From NCBI GenBank assembly GCA_018674605.1, contig JABGZU010000007.1:1-8824 (forward strand): a stretch of DNA of 8,824 nucleotides, written 5' to 3'. The translations under genes were made by a program, and so were the position numbers. Numbering within the stretch: position 1 is the first letter of the stretch; each line of letters starts with the position of its first letter. Under the pieces are notes generated by a model. That model was not told the origin of the DNA and made no database searches. It worked only from the letters and a program-made list of their open reading frames with translations. This DNA is from Candidatus Nitrosopumilus sp. (lineage in GTDB: Archaea > Thermoproteota > Nitrososphaeria > Nitrososphaerales > Nitrosopumilaceae). This document shows, one piece after another, positions 1-5,387 of this stretch.

Positions 1-12
1 AAAATTCCAATT

Positions 13-741
13 ATGTTTATTGATTTTCAAAAATATCTTTCAGAACATAAAATGTTAAGTGGAAAATTATACAGATTATCATTAACTAAACAAATGAAAG
101 ATTTTTTAAAAAATTCATTAAATAATTTAAACTGGAATAAAATAGATAAAACATCATTAGAAGAAAGATGGTCAAAAATTTATGAAAATAATAAAAATAC
201 TAAATTTTATAAATTAATTAAATCCCATATAGAGTCAATTCCCAAATCAAAATTAATTTTAGAATACGGTTGTTCAATTGGAATTATAACTACACATAGT
301 TCAAAATCAAGTGAAACAGTTTTTGGGATTGATAAATCTTTTAGTGCAATTCAAATTGCAAGAAAAAATAAAAAAAAGAATGTAGAATATGTAGTATCAG
401 ATTTTAAACACAATCCATTTTTGAATACTAGATTTGATTTAATCATAGCACTAAATGTATTAGAATTAATGGAACCAGACATTTTATTGAAACAAATTTC
501 AAAACAAATTTCATCAGGACATGTCATAATTTCTGATCCATATGATTTTGAACGTGGAGATAATTCTGTAAGAAATCCTATGAATGAAATTGCATTACGA
601 AAAAAATTAAAAAATTTAAAATTTAAAATTACATCTAAAACAAAAACACCATCAAACATACAATGGAACTTAAAACTGTATGATAGAGCAAGTCTAAATT
701 ATAAAGTAGATGTGGTAATCGCTAAAAAAGAAAAAGTATAG
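13..741 (+). CDS. Class I SAM-dependent methyltransferase (possibly 5'-partial)
   Basis: Predicted S-adenosylmethionine-dependent methyltransferase of the Rossmann-fold class; the substrate cannot be told from the sequence. Numbering from the ATG at 13 (242 residues), motif I is LEYGCSIG (83-90), the acidic ribose-binding residue is D107 in FGIDKS, D130 in VVSDF is the expected adenine-side acidic residue, and FDLIIALNVLEL (141-152) matches the motif IV strand region. HVIISDPYDF (170-179) is the following strand. The first 75 residues are Lys-rich, helical-looking and not recognisable. The reading frame stays open through bases 1-12 to the window edge, so the true start may lie upstream and the protein may be longer. 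The stop lies 52 bases before the polymerase gene on the same strand. Family is fairly sure, specific role unknown; a lipid, small-molecule or protein target are all possible. Confidence 0.75.
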   Translation: MFIDFQKYLSEHKMLSGKLYRLSLTKQMKDFLKNSLNNLNWNKIDKTSLEERWSKIYENNKNTKFYKLIKSHIESIPKSKLILEYGCSIGIITTHSSKSSETVFGIDKSFSAIQIARKNKKKNVEYVVSDFKHNPFLNTRFDLIIALNVLELMEPDILLKQISKQISSGHVIISDPYDFERGDNSVRNPMNEIALRKKLKNLKFKITSKTKTPSNIQWNLKLYDRASLNYKVDVVIAKKEKV

Positions 742-793
742 AAATTTTACCAAATACACAATATAGTAATAATCAAAATAATGAAGAACAATA

Positions 794-1885
794 TTGGGAA
801 GAGTAATTTTCCACATAGATTTTGATTATTTTTATGCCCAATGCGAAGAAGTTAGAACTCCAGAATTAAAAACAAAGCCAGTCTGTGTTTGTGTATTTTC
901 AGATAGAGGTGGGGATAGTGGTGCAATTGCAACTGCAAACTATACAGCAAGAAAATACGGAGTAAAATCAGGAATTCCAATATCATTTGCAAAAAAGAGG
1001 CTTGAAGAAAGAAAAGATGCAGTGTTCTTACCAGTAGATTTTGAATATTATTCTGAAATGACGGAAAAAGCAATGGAGATAATGAAAAAAAATGCAGATA
1101 TTTTCGAATATGTTGGAAGGGACGAAGCATACTTGGACGTTACAAAAAGAGTGGAAGAAAATTTTACAAAAGCAAGTCACCTTGCCCAACAAATTAAAAA
1201 TTCCATTAGAACCAAAATAAAATTAAGTTGCTCCATAGGAGTTTCTCCAAATAAATTAATTTCCAAGATAGCATCAGATTATCAAAAACCAGATGGTCTC
1301 ACGGTTGTAGATCCAGACAAAATTGAACAATTTTTGGATCCATTAAAAATTAGAACAATTCCAGGTATTGGTAAAAAAACTGAAGAGAGGTTTAATGAAA
1401 TGAATATGAAAACAATTGAAGATTTAAAAAAATTAGATGTATTTACACTAAATAAAGAATTTGGAAGAAAAAGTGGGACGTATATTTACAATGCAATTAG
1501 AGGAATAAATAATGACCCAGTAAAAGTGAAAGAAGAAAGTACACAGTATAGTAAAATAACTACTTTAAAAAAAGATTCAAAAGATTATGAATTTCTTTTA
1601 GAAAATTTAAAAGAATTATGTAAACAAGTGTACGATGTAACTAAAAAAAATAATAAAATGTTTAAGTCAATTGGAATATATTTTGTACAATCAGATTTGA
1701 CAAACAAATCAAAGTCAAGAATGTTAAAAAATCCAATAAATAATTTGGAAGGATTACAAAAAAATATACAGCAATTACTAGCAGATGTTTTAGAAAATCA
1801 AACAATTACAATTAGAAGATTAGGGGTAAAAGTTGCAGATTTTTCAGAAATTGAAGGGCAAAGAGACATTACAAACTATTTTTAA
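794..1885 (+). CDS. dinB: DNA polymerase IV (Y-family translesion polymerase, Dpo4/DinB type)
   Basis: Template-directed, low-fidelity DNA polymerase that copies past damaged bases. The 363-residue length is close to Sulfolobus Dpo4. The N-terminus HIDFDYFYAQ gives the first metal-binding Asp (D9) and the steric-gate Tyr (Y14); the second catalytic pair is D110-E111 in RDEAYLD. CSIGVSPNKLISKIASDYQKPDG (146-168 region) is the conserved palm/fingers signature, and RTIPGIGKKTEERF (187-200) is the thumb helix-hairpin-helix. The little finger follows, and the protein ends in QRDITNYF (356-363), a textbook PCNA-interacting box. The start is TTG at 794: an in-frame TGA at 782 blocks anything earlier, and the ATG at 781 is in another frame. 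The residues before the catalytic DE are G-R rather than the usual S-I/V. It converges on the archaeosortase gene with 11 bases between stops. Confidence 0.96.
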   Translation: MGRVIFHIDFDYFYAQCEEVRTPELKTKPVCVCVFSDRGGDSGAIATANYTARKYGVKSGIPISFAKKRLEERKDAVFLPVDFEYYSEMTEKAMEIMKKNADIFEYVGRDEAYLDVTKRVEENFTKASHLAQQIKNSIRTKIKLSCSIGVSPNKLISKIASDYQKPDGLTVVDPDKIEQFLDPLKIRTIPGIGKKTEERFNEMNMKTIEDLKKLDVFTLNKEFGRKSGTYIYNAIRGINNDPVKVKEESTQYSKITTLKKDSKDYEFLLENLKELCKQVYDVTKKNNKMFKSIGIYFVQSDLTNKSKSRMLKNPINNLEGLQKNIQQLLADVLENQTITIRRLGVKVADFSEIEGQRDITNYF

Positions 1886-1905
1886 CATTAAAAAATTTAA
1901 TTTTT
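1886..1905. terminator. Bidirectional AT-rich terminator between convergent genes
   Basis: The polymerase stop (1883-1885) and the minus-strand archaeosortase stop (1897-1899) face each other. Plus-strand A6 at 1890-1895 reads as T6 just past the minus-strand stop, and T5 at 1901-1905 lies 16 bases past the plus-strand stop. Archaeal termination typically needs only such T-runs in the transcript. The stretch is also near-palindromic (AAAAATTTAATTTTT). Assignment is inference from position and composition. Confidence 0.4.
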
Positions 1906-2829
1906 AGTATCTTTAGATTCTAATTTTTTTAGACGTCGAGATTCGATTACAATAACGACTAAAATGAAAGCAAATAACCAAGGTAAAAACATAATTTCAC
2001 CTGCAATTTTATGATATTCCTCCCATGCCACAGGGTCAGTTGTAACTTTGAGTGCGTACCAAGATAATGAAAAGATACGAATTAGATTAACAACTATAGT
2101 TCCAACAATACCTAAAATAAAATAAATTATTTTACGATTTCTAGGGATGTTCATTTTTAACATAAATGCTCCAATTACTAATGAAAAAATAATAATACTA
2201 TGAACACCTGCAGATGGCCAAAATACCTGAAGAGCCATAGAACCATGATCACCTCGTAAGAACATAATATTGTCTCTAGCAACTGCAGTTCCAATATCAA
2301 GCAAAGAAATTATCCAAACATTTGCTTGGACAAAATATGGGACAACGTATTGTAATGGACCAAGTGTATCATATGGAAAGAACGCATCTAATGAAAGAAT
2401 TATTGCAGTACCAGTCAAAAATATAGGACCAGCAGGAGCAATTCTAATCCAACGTTTACCAAAGAAGATAGTTAATGCTACAACAATAAAAATAGACATT
2501 ACAATAAAGTCCCACATCCAAGTCCAAGAATAAATTAATTGTACATCAAATTGTGTTGCAGATTCAATAAGGTATTCACGAAAACCAAATTCTAATGAAA
2601 GTAAATAAAGAATAGTAGCTAATGCTAGAGGGACTACGGCCAATAATCGTTTTTTAGAAATAACAATTTTGAGACCTATTAATTCAGCAACAACAAAGAC
2701 TAACGCAAAAAAATAACCACCACGGCCTTCATTCCAACTCCAAGCAATTGAATCAGGAAATGCAATCATTGCAAAAAGAATTGGACTAGAAATAATAAAA
2801 ATTCCAAAAATAAGATTCCAATTCTGCAT
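1897..2829 (-). CDS. Archaeosortase/exosortase-family membrane protein (thaumarchaeosortase type)
   Basis: Polytopic membrane protein of 310 residues with about eight or nine hydrophobic spans (roughly 6-26, 38-56, 62-80, 104-122, 133-150, 160-180, 207-226, 234-256, 278-297). The exosortase/archaeosortase family processes C-terminal tripartite sorting signals such as PEF-CTERM or the thaumarchaeal PEFG-CTERM, using an invariant Cys, Arg and His. Here the Arg is R251 in VNLIRIFSLSWY and the His is H273 in EEYHKIAGE, both in the expected order and membrane setting. The position that is normally the Cys (ACSG-type motif) reads WPSAGVHS (204-211), with S206 in place of Cys. From memory, Thaumarchaeota have a distinct branch named thaumarchaeosortase; I cannot confirm whether Ser is general there. 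A TATA-like box 26 bases upstream supports the ATG start and independent transcription. No PEFG-CTERM substrate is encoded in this window. Confidence 0.82.
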   Translation of the reverse strand: MQNWNLIFGIFIISSPILFAMIAFPDSIAWSWNEGRGGYFFALVFVVAELIGLKIVISKKRLLAVVPLALATILYLLSLEFGFREYLIESATQFDVQLIYSWTWMWDFIVMSIFIVVALTIFFGKRWIRIAPAGPIFLTGTAIILSLDAFFPYDTLGPLQYVVPYFVQANVWIISLLDIGTAVARDNIMFLRGDHGSMALQVFWPSAGVHSIIIFSLVIGAFMLKMNIPRNRKIIYFILGIVGTIVVNLIRIFSLSWYALKVTTDPVAWEEYHKIAGEIMFLPWLFAFILVVIVIESRRLKKLESKDTKN

Positions 2830-2849
2830 GTATCTTAATTTAAAAATGC

Positions 2850-2858
2850 TAAATAAAT
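2850..2858 (-). promoter_or_regulatory. TATA-like box of the archaeosortase gene
   Basis: On the minus strand this reads TTTATTTA within ATATTTATTTAG and is centred about 26 bases before the ATG at 2829. That places the transcription start at or next to the start codon, i.e. a probable leaderless mRNA. It implies the archaeosortase can be expressed separately from the genes upstream of it. Confidence 0.45.
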
Positions 2859-2924
2859 ATCTGGACGTTACAACAAGAAGGTTAATGATTTAAAGGATAA
2901 ATGGGGAATAGAAAATTAATAAAA

Positions 2925-3044
2925 CTAATCTTCTATTTCATCGACATCAGGATCTCTCCTGCTAGGTCTGATTGGAATATACATTACTGTCACAACAAAT
3001 AATGAATTATCTAGCAGATACAGTCCAAGGTCATAAAAATTCAC
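2925..3044 (-). CDS. Small membrane-associated protein, 39 residues (unannotated-size gene)
   Basis: An open frame from a GTG at 3044 to a TAG at 2925 encodes a product beginning MNFYDLGLYLLDNS, with a hydrophobic stretch (about 5-25, ending VVTVMYIPI) and a charged tail RPSRRDPDVDEIED. The division into a hydrophobic half, a basic hinge and an acidic tail looks like a short single-span or membrane-surface protein rather than chance. A TAG immediately before the GTG rules out an earlier start. It lies 22 bases after the stop of the CxC membrane protein, so it could be the last gene of that transcript; no convincing TATA box of its own is seen. An AGGTGA sequence covers the GTG and would sit correctly before an ATG at 3034, but that frame closes after seven codons. 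I do not recognise a family. Confidence 0.45.
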   Translation of the reverse strand: MNFYDLGLYLLDNSLFVVTVMYIPIRPSRRDPDVDEIED

Positions 3045-3066
3045 CTAAGTGGTAATTTCTAATCAA

Positions 3067-3552
3067 TTAGGACTGAAAATTAATTTTACATTCAATTTTG
3101 AGGGACTTTATTGTTGTAAAAAAAGTAATTATTAGAATAGCAATAGCAATTATTCTCAAAGGAGTTTCATAATTAGTAAGAAATGCAGTGGCAGTGGCCC
3201 CAACAGAACCAAATGTAGAGATCACTGCAAATCCAACAGGACCACAGCTGCAAGCACCAGCAACAGAACCAACAATAGAACCAACAATACTTCCACTCAT
3301 TTTTTGTTTTGAGCTTTTAAGATTAATTATTCTAAATAAGTTCATAGGAATTACTAAGGCAGATAATGCAGAAATAGCAGTGATTAGAAAAAATCCAAAT
3401 TCAGTTCCAGAAGGAATATGAGTTACAAAATAAGGTTCTAAGAAAATATACTCAGATATAATTAATAACACAACCATCATAGATGAAAAAATTATCATAG
3501 ATAAAAAAAGAAATTTAAAATTTTGAAAAACAAGTTTAGTGATTTTTATCAT
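3067..3552 (-). CDS. Multi-span membrane protein with intramembrane CxC motif, coupled to DsbA-like gene
   Basis: A 161-residue protein with four hydrophobic segments (about 13-35, 51-76, 88-125, 131-148). The third segment is Gly/Ser-rich and carries GACSCGP (99-105) with Cys at 101 and 103, followed by FAVISTFGSVGATATAFLTN and then a PLR-started last helix. This layout (paired Cys in a helix, Pro shortly after, small-residue helix, last helix) recalls the mercuric transporter MerT, whose pair is CC; that resemblance is by eye only. A third Cys (C155) lies near the C-terminus. Its ATG overlaps the stop of the upstream DsbA-like gene by one base (TAATG), so the two are almost certainly co-translated. 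Plausible roles are thiol-disulfide exchange with that partner, or thiol-based metal transport. No known family is firmly recognised. Confidence 0.8.
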   Translation of the reverse strand: MIKITKLVFQNFKFLFLSMIIFSSMMVVLLIISEYIFLEPYFVTHIPSGTEFGFFLITAISALSALVIPMNLFRIINLKSSKQKMSGSIVGSIVGSVAGACSCGPVGFAVISTFGSVGATATAFLTNYETPLRIIAIAILIITFFTTIKSLKIECKINFQS

Positions 3553-4211
3553 TATACCATAGAATCCATAATTCTTTGAAATACAGAAAATGGTTGTGCA
3601 CCAGCAATTTGTTTTTGATCATCAGGTCCAACTATAAAGAAACCAGGAGTTCCTCTAACACCATTATCTCTTGCTTGTTGAGAATTATACTGAATACGTT
3701 TAGAATATTTTTCAGAATCAAGACATTGATTAAACAATGCCATATCAAGATCTAAATTAAATGCAAAAGCCTTTAGTCGTTCAGAATTTGCCCAACCACT
3801 ATCAATTTTAGATTCTTGTGAAGTATAAAGTGAATTATGGTATTCCCAATATTTTCCCTGATCATCTGCACAATATGTGGCTTGAGAAGCTTTTGGAGAA
3901 TCTTTACCTAAAAATGCAAAATCAACGAAAACTAAATTTGCTTTTCCAGTTTCAATATAATCACGCATAATCATAGGTTTAGTATTATGAAACCAATTGT
4001 AACATTGATGGCATTGATAATCACCAAATTCAACAATAGTAATTGGAGCTAAAGGATTACCCAAAATTGGAGAGCCCATAGCAGTAGAAATATCTCCATG
4101 AGTTCTAGCCATATCAAGGTCGTATGTTTCTGAAGGAGAAGAAGCAAAAGCTGCAATACCAATAATTATAGATATTACAACAATACCTAAAATTGCACCT
4201 TTTTTATTCAT
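3552..4211 (-). CDS. Membrane-anchored DsbA-like thiol-disulfide oxidoreductase (thioredoxin fold)
   Basis: Thioredoxin-fold protein of 219 residues, probably acting outside the membrane on secreted or membrane proteins. Residues 5-24 form a hydrophobic N-terminal signal anchor after MNKK. The active site is EFGDYQCHQC (61-70), giving the CxxC pair C67/C70, and the cis-Pro loop is GVRGTPGFF with P189. Two further Cys (C114 in ATYCADDQGKYWEYH and C163 in NQCLDS) lie in the inserted helical domain, as in many DsbA/Thioredoxin_4 relatives, and could form a second disulfide. It may oxidise, reduce or isomerise; the CHQC dipeptide does not decide this. It sits 31 bases after the zinc-finger gene and overlaps the CxC membrane protein by one base. 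Marine thaumarchaea are known to carry many such proteins, so redundancy with paralogues is likely. Confidence 0.93.
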   Translation of the reverse strand: MNKKGAILGIVVISIIIGIAAFASSPSETYDLDMARTHGDISTAMGSPILGNPLAPITIVEFGDYQCHQCYNWFHNTKPMIMRDYIETGKANLVFVDFAFLGKDSPKASQATYCADDQGKYWEYHNSLYTSQESKIDSGWANSERLKAFAFNLDLDMALFNQCLDSEKYSKRIQYNSQQARDNGVRGTPGFFIVGPDDQKQIAGAQPFSVFQRIMDSMV

Positions 4212-4242
4212 GATTCAAAATAAAAAATATGAGTTAAAAAAC

Positions 4243-4440
4243 TTATTCCAAATTGCGAGATGGTTTTCTTCTTAACAAACTTACAAATTTATCAATTATT
4301 GTATCAATTGGACATACATCACAAGGAATTGTAGATGAATGAGTAGCAAGATGTTCATTAAATTTTTCACGAGATTTTAAAATTAGATCACATCTCTCAC
4401 AATAAATTTTTGTGGAATTAGAATCAAAAGATTTTTTCAC
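4243..4440 (-). CDS. Small C2H2 zinc-finger protein, 65 residues
   Basis: Single classical C2H2 finger: C14 and C17 in YCERC, H30 and H34 in NEHLATH, spacing C-x2-C-x12-H-x3-H. A second Cys pair follows at C40 and C43 (PCDVCP), which could bind another metal or form part of a dimer site. The C-terminus is basic (LLRRKPSRN). Likely a DNA-, RNA- or protein-binding regulator in the cytoplasm. The start is a GTG at 4440; an in-frame TAA nine bases further upstream excludes longer versions, and a strong TATA-like box lies 26 bases before the GTG. It is the first gene of the apparent operon with the DsbA-like and CxC membrane proteins, so it may regulate its own operon; that is inference from position only. 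Confidence 0.82.
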   Translation of the reverse strand: MKKSFDSNSTKIYCERCDLILKSREKFNEHLATHSSTIPCDVCPIDTIIDKFVSLLRRKPSRNLE

Positions 4441-4461
4441 AATAAATTATTGAAATTATTA

Positions 4462-4469
4462 TTTATAAA
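4462..4469 (-). promoter_or_regulatory. TATA box for the zinc-finger/DsbA/membrane-protein operon
   Basis: TTTATAAA (palindromic, embedded in CTTTATAAATAA on the minus strand) is the best TATA match in the window. Its centre lies about 25-26 bases before the GTG at 4440, so transcription should start at the start codon and the mRNA should be leaderless. It is well separated from the T-run that closes the gene upstream. Confidence 0.6.
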
Positions 4470-4511
4470 GATCATGTAAAAAATCAAACAAAAAAGATAT
4501 CAAATGAATTT

Positions 4512-4518
4512 AAAAAAA
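4512..4518 (-). terminator. T-run terminator after the 4528-4896 gene
   Basis: Seven A on the plus strand are seven T in the minus-strand transcript, starting 10 bases beyond the stop at 4528; another A5 lies at 4522-4526. No hairpin is seen. This fits the U-run termination used by archaea and would insulate the downstream zinc-finger promoter. Confidence 0.4.
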
Positions 4519-4527
4519 TCTAAAAAT

Positions 4528-4896
4528 TTACAGATAATGCATTCTCATATGGACATTAAGTTCAACCTGATATTGAGTGATAAAGCCACAGTGAGTACAT
4601 GAAAACATATCATTTTGTTGTTTTTCAGAATTTGGAGTCAATATTTTACCAGTTATAGAAGTGATATGGATTAAATCATTATTTGAGATTACAGCAAAAT
4701 TAGAACTCTCATCAATAGAGTCAAAATATTCCTTAATTGCAGATATGACTATTTCAACATCCAAAATCTCATCATCAAATTTAGATAAAGTGAATTGACG
4801 ATTTTTTAAAGTTGGAATTGCTTCAACTTTATCTGCAACATAAACAAGTAATTCATTTTGAATAGATGAAACATCCTTGCAATCAATTGTAAGCAT
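4528..4896 (-). CDS. Protein with unknown N-terminal domain and C-terminal C2H2 zinc finger
   Basis: With the ATG at 4896 the product has 122 residues, starting MLTIDCKDVSS. An N-terminal domain of about 90 residues has alternating hydrophobic strands and helices (for example EIVISAIKEYFDSI, then FAVISNNDLIHITSITG) and is not recognised. The last 25 residues hold a C2H2 finger: FSCTHCGF and VHMRMH, with ligands C100, C103, H116, H120, the same C-x2-C-x12-H-x3-H spacing as the other finger protein. A TTG at 4917 would add seven residues, but the TATA-like sequence at 4918-4925 lies right before it and 26 bases before the ATG, so the ATG is preferred. The N-terminal part could be a small ligand- or protein-binding domain; function unknown, probably a regulator. 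Confidence 0.82.
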   Translation of the reverse strand: MLTIDCKDVSSIQNELLVYVADKVEAIPTLKNRQFTLSKFDDEILDVEIVISAIKEYFDSIDESSNFAVISNNDLIHITSITGKILTPNSEKQQNDMFSCTHCGFITQYQVELNVHMRMHYL

Positions 4897-4917
4897 AAAA
4901 TTACAAAGATTAGTCAA

Positions 4918-4925
4918 TATTTTAG
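4918..4925 (-). promoter_or_regulatory. TATA-like box of the two-domain zinc-finger gene
   Basis: Minus strand reads TAAAATAT within GACTAAAATATTG, centred about 26 bases upstream of the ATG at 4896. It decides the start choice: a TTG start at 4917 would begin directly at the box, whereas the ATG fits a leaderless transcript. Confidence 0.4.
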
Positions 4926-4979
4926 TCTAACAGTGATTTGAAAATCATTATTATGGATTAAAATTACAAATGAAACAGA

Positions 4980-5366
4980 TTGGGTAATTCAGAGACTTTT
5001 GGAGTTGAAAAAGGACACGGTGAAAAAATTATAACGTGGTTAAACAAACAAGCAAAATTACAAAATAACAAACTAGAAGCAAGATTATACAATTATGAAA
5101 TTTCAACTAAAAATTTTGGAGATTTTGAAATGTTTTCATGGATGGGAGATGTTCAAATTGCAAGAAAAATGATCATCAAGGCCAGTAAAAAATTCAAGGT
5201 TAAAGTTATCGAAGGAGGGTATAAGCCAAAAGAAAAATTGATTAAAATGAAAAAATTTGACTTTGCTAAAGTAAAAAAAGGTGATAAAACAATAGGACAG
5301 TTAGAATTTGCAGTATCAAGATTTGGAAATGCACAATGGGAAATTCAAGATGAAGAAAGACATTAG
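4980..5366 (+). CDS. Unrecognised conserved-looking basic protein, 128 residues
   Basis: No family recognised. The protein is soluble, Lys-rich and without Cys, signal peptide or membrane span. It begins MGNSETFGVEKGHGEK, continues with a probable amphipathic helix (about 15-30), a strand-rich part (LEARLYNYEIS), a helix at 57-72 (GDVQIARKMIIKASKKFKVK), and ends with QLEFAVSRFGNAQWEIQDEERH. The strand-helix alternation suggests one small alpha/beta domain. The start is TTG at 4980: in-frame stops at 4959 and 4971 exclude earlier starts and the next Met is too far inside. Its stop lies 21 bases before the dehydrogenase gene, which has its own ribosome-binding site, so the two probably share a transcript. 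It is divergent from the two-domain zinc-finger gene with 83 bases between starts. Confidence 0.72.
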   Translation: MGNSETFGVEKGHGEKIITWLNKQAKLQNNKLEARLYNYEISTKNFGDFEMFSWMGDVQIARKMIIKASKKFKVKVIEGGYKPKEKLIKMKKFDFAKVKKGDKTIGQLEFAVSRFGNAQWEIQDEERH

Positions 5367-5373
5367 AAATTAC

Positions 5374-5380
5374 GGAAAGG
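5374..5380 (+). promoter_or_regulatory. Shine-Dalgarno-like site for the dehydrogenase gene
   Basis: GGAAAGG lies seven bases before the ATG at 5388. It is the clearest ribosome-binding site in the window, where most genes look leaderless. That fits an internal operon gene translated from the transcript of the 128-residue protein. Confidence 0.5.
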
Positions 5381-5387
5381 AAATTTA

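Noticed and set aside
2270..2533. Plus-strand open frame of 87 codons opposite the archaeosortase gene, and similar antisense frames opposite the methyltransferase, polymerase, dehydrogenase, SDR and flavoprotein genes.
   Set aside because: They lie wholly opposite clear genes, match no family, and have low-complexity or odd composition; they are by-products of AT-rich coding sequence on the other strand.
3011..3034. An ATG at 3034 (minus strand) preceded by a good AGGTGA Shine-Dalgarno-like sequence.
   Set aside because: Its frame closes after seven codons; the 39-residue frame from the GTG at 3044 makes a far better protein. A leader peptide cannot be fully excluded.
4897..4917. TTG start adding seven residues to the two-domain zinc-finger protein.
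   Set aside because: It lies immediately beside the TATA-like box at 4918-4925; the ATG at 4896 has leaderless spacing. Left as an alternative.
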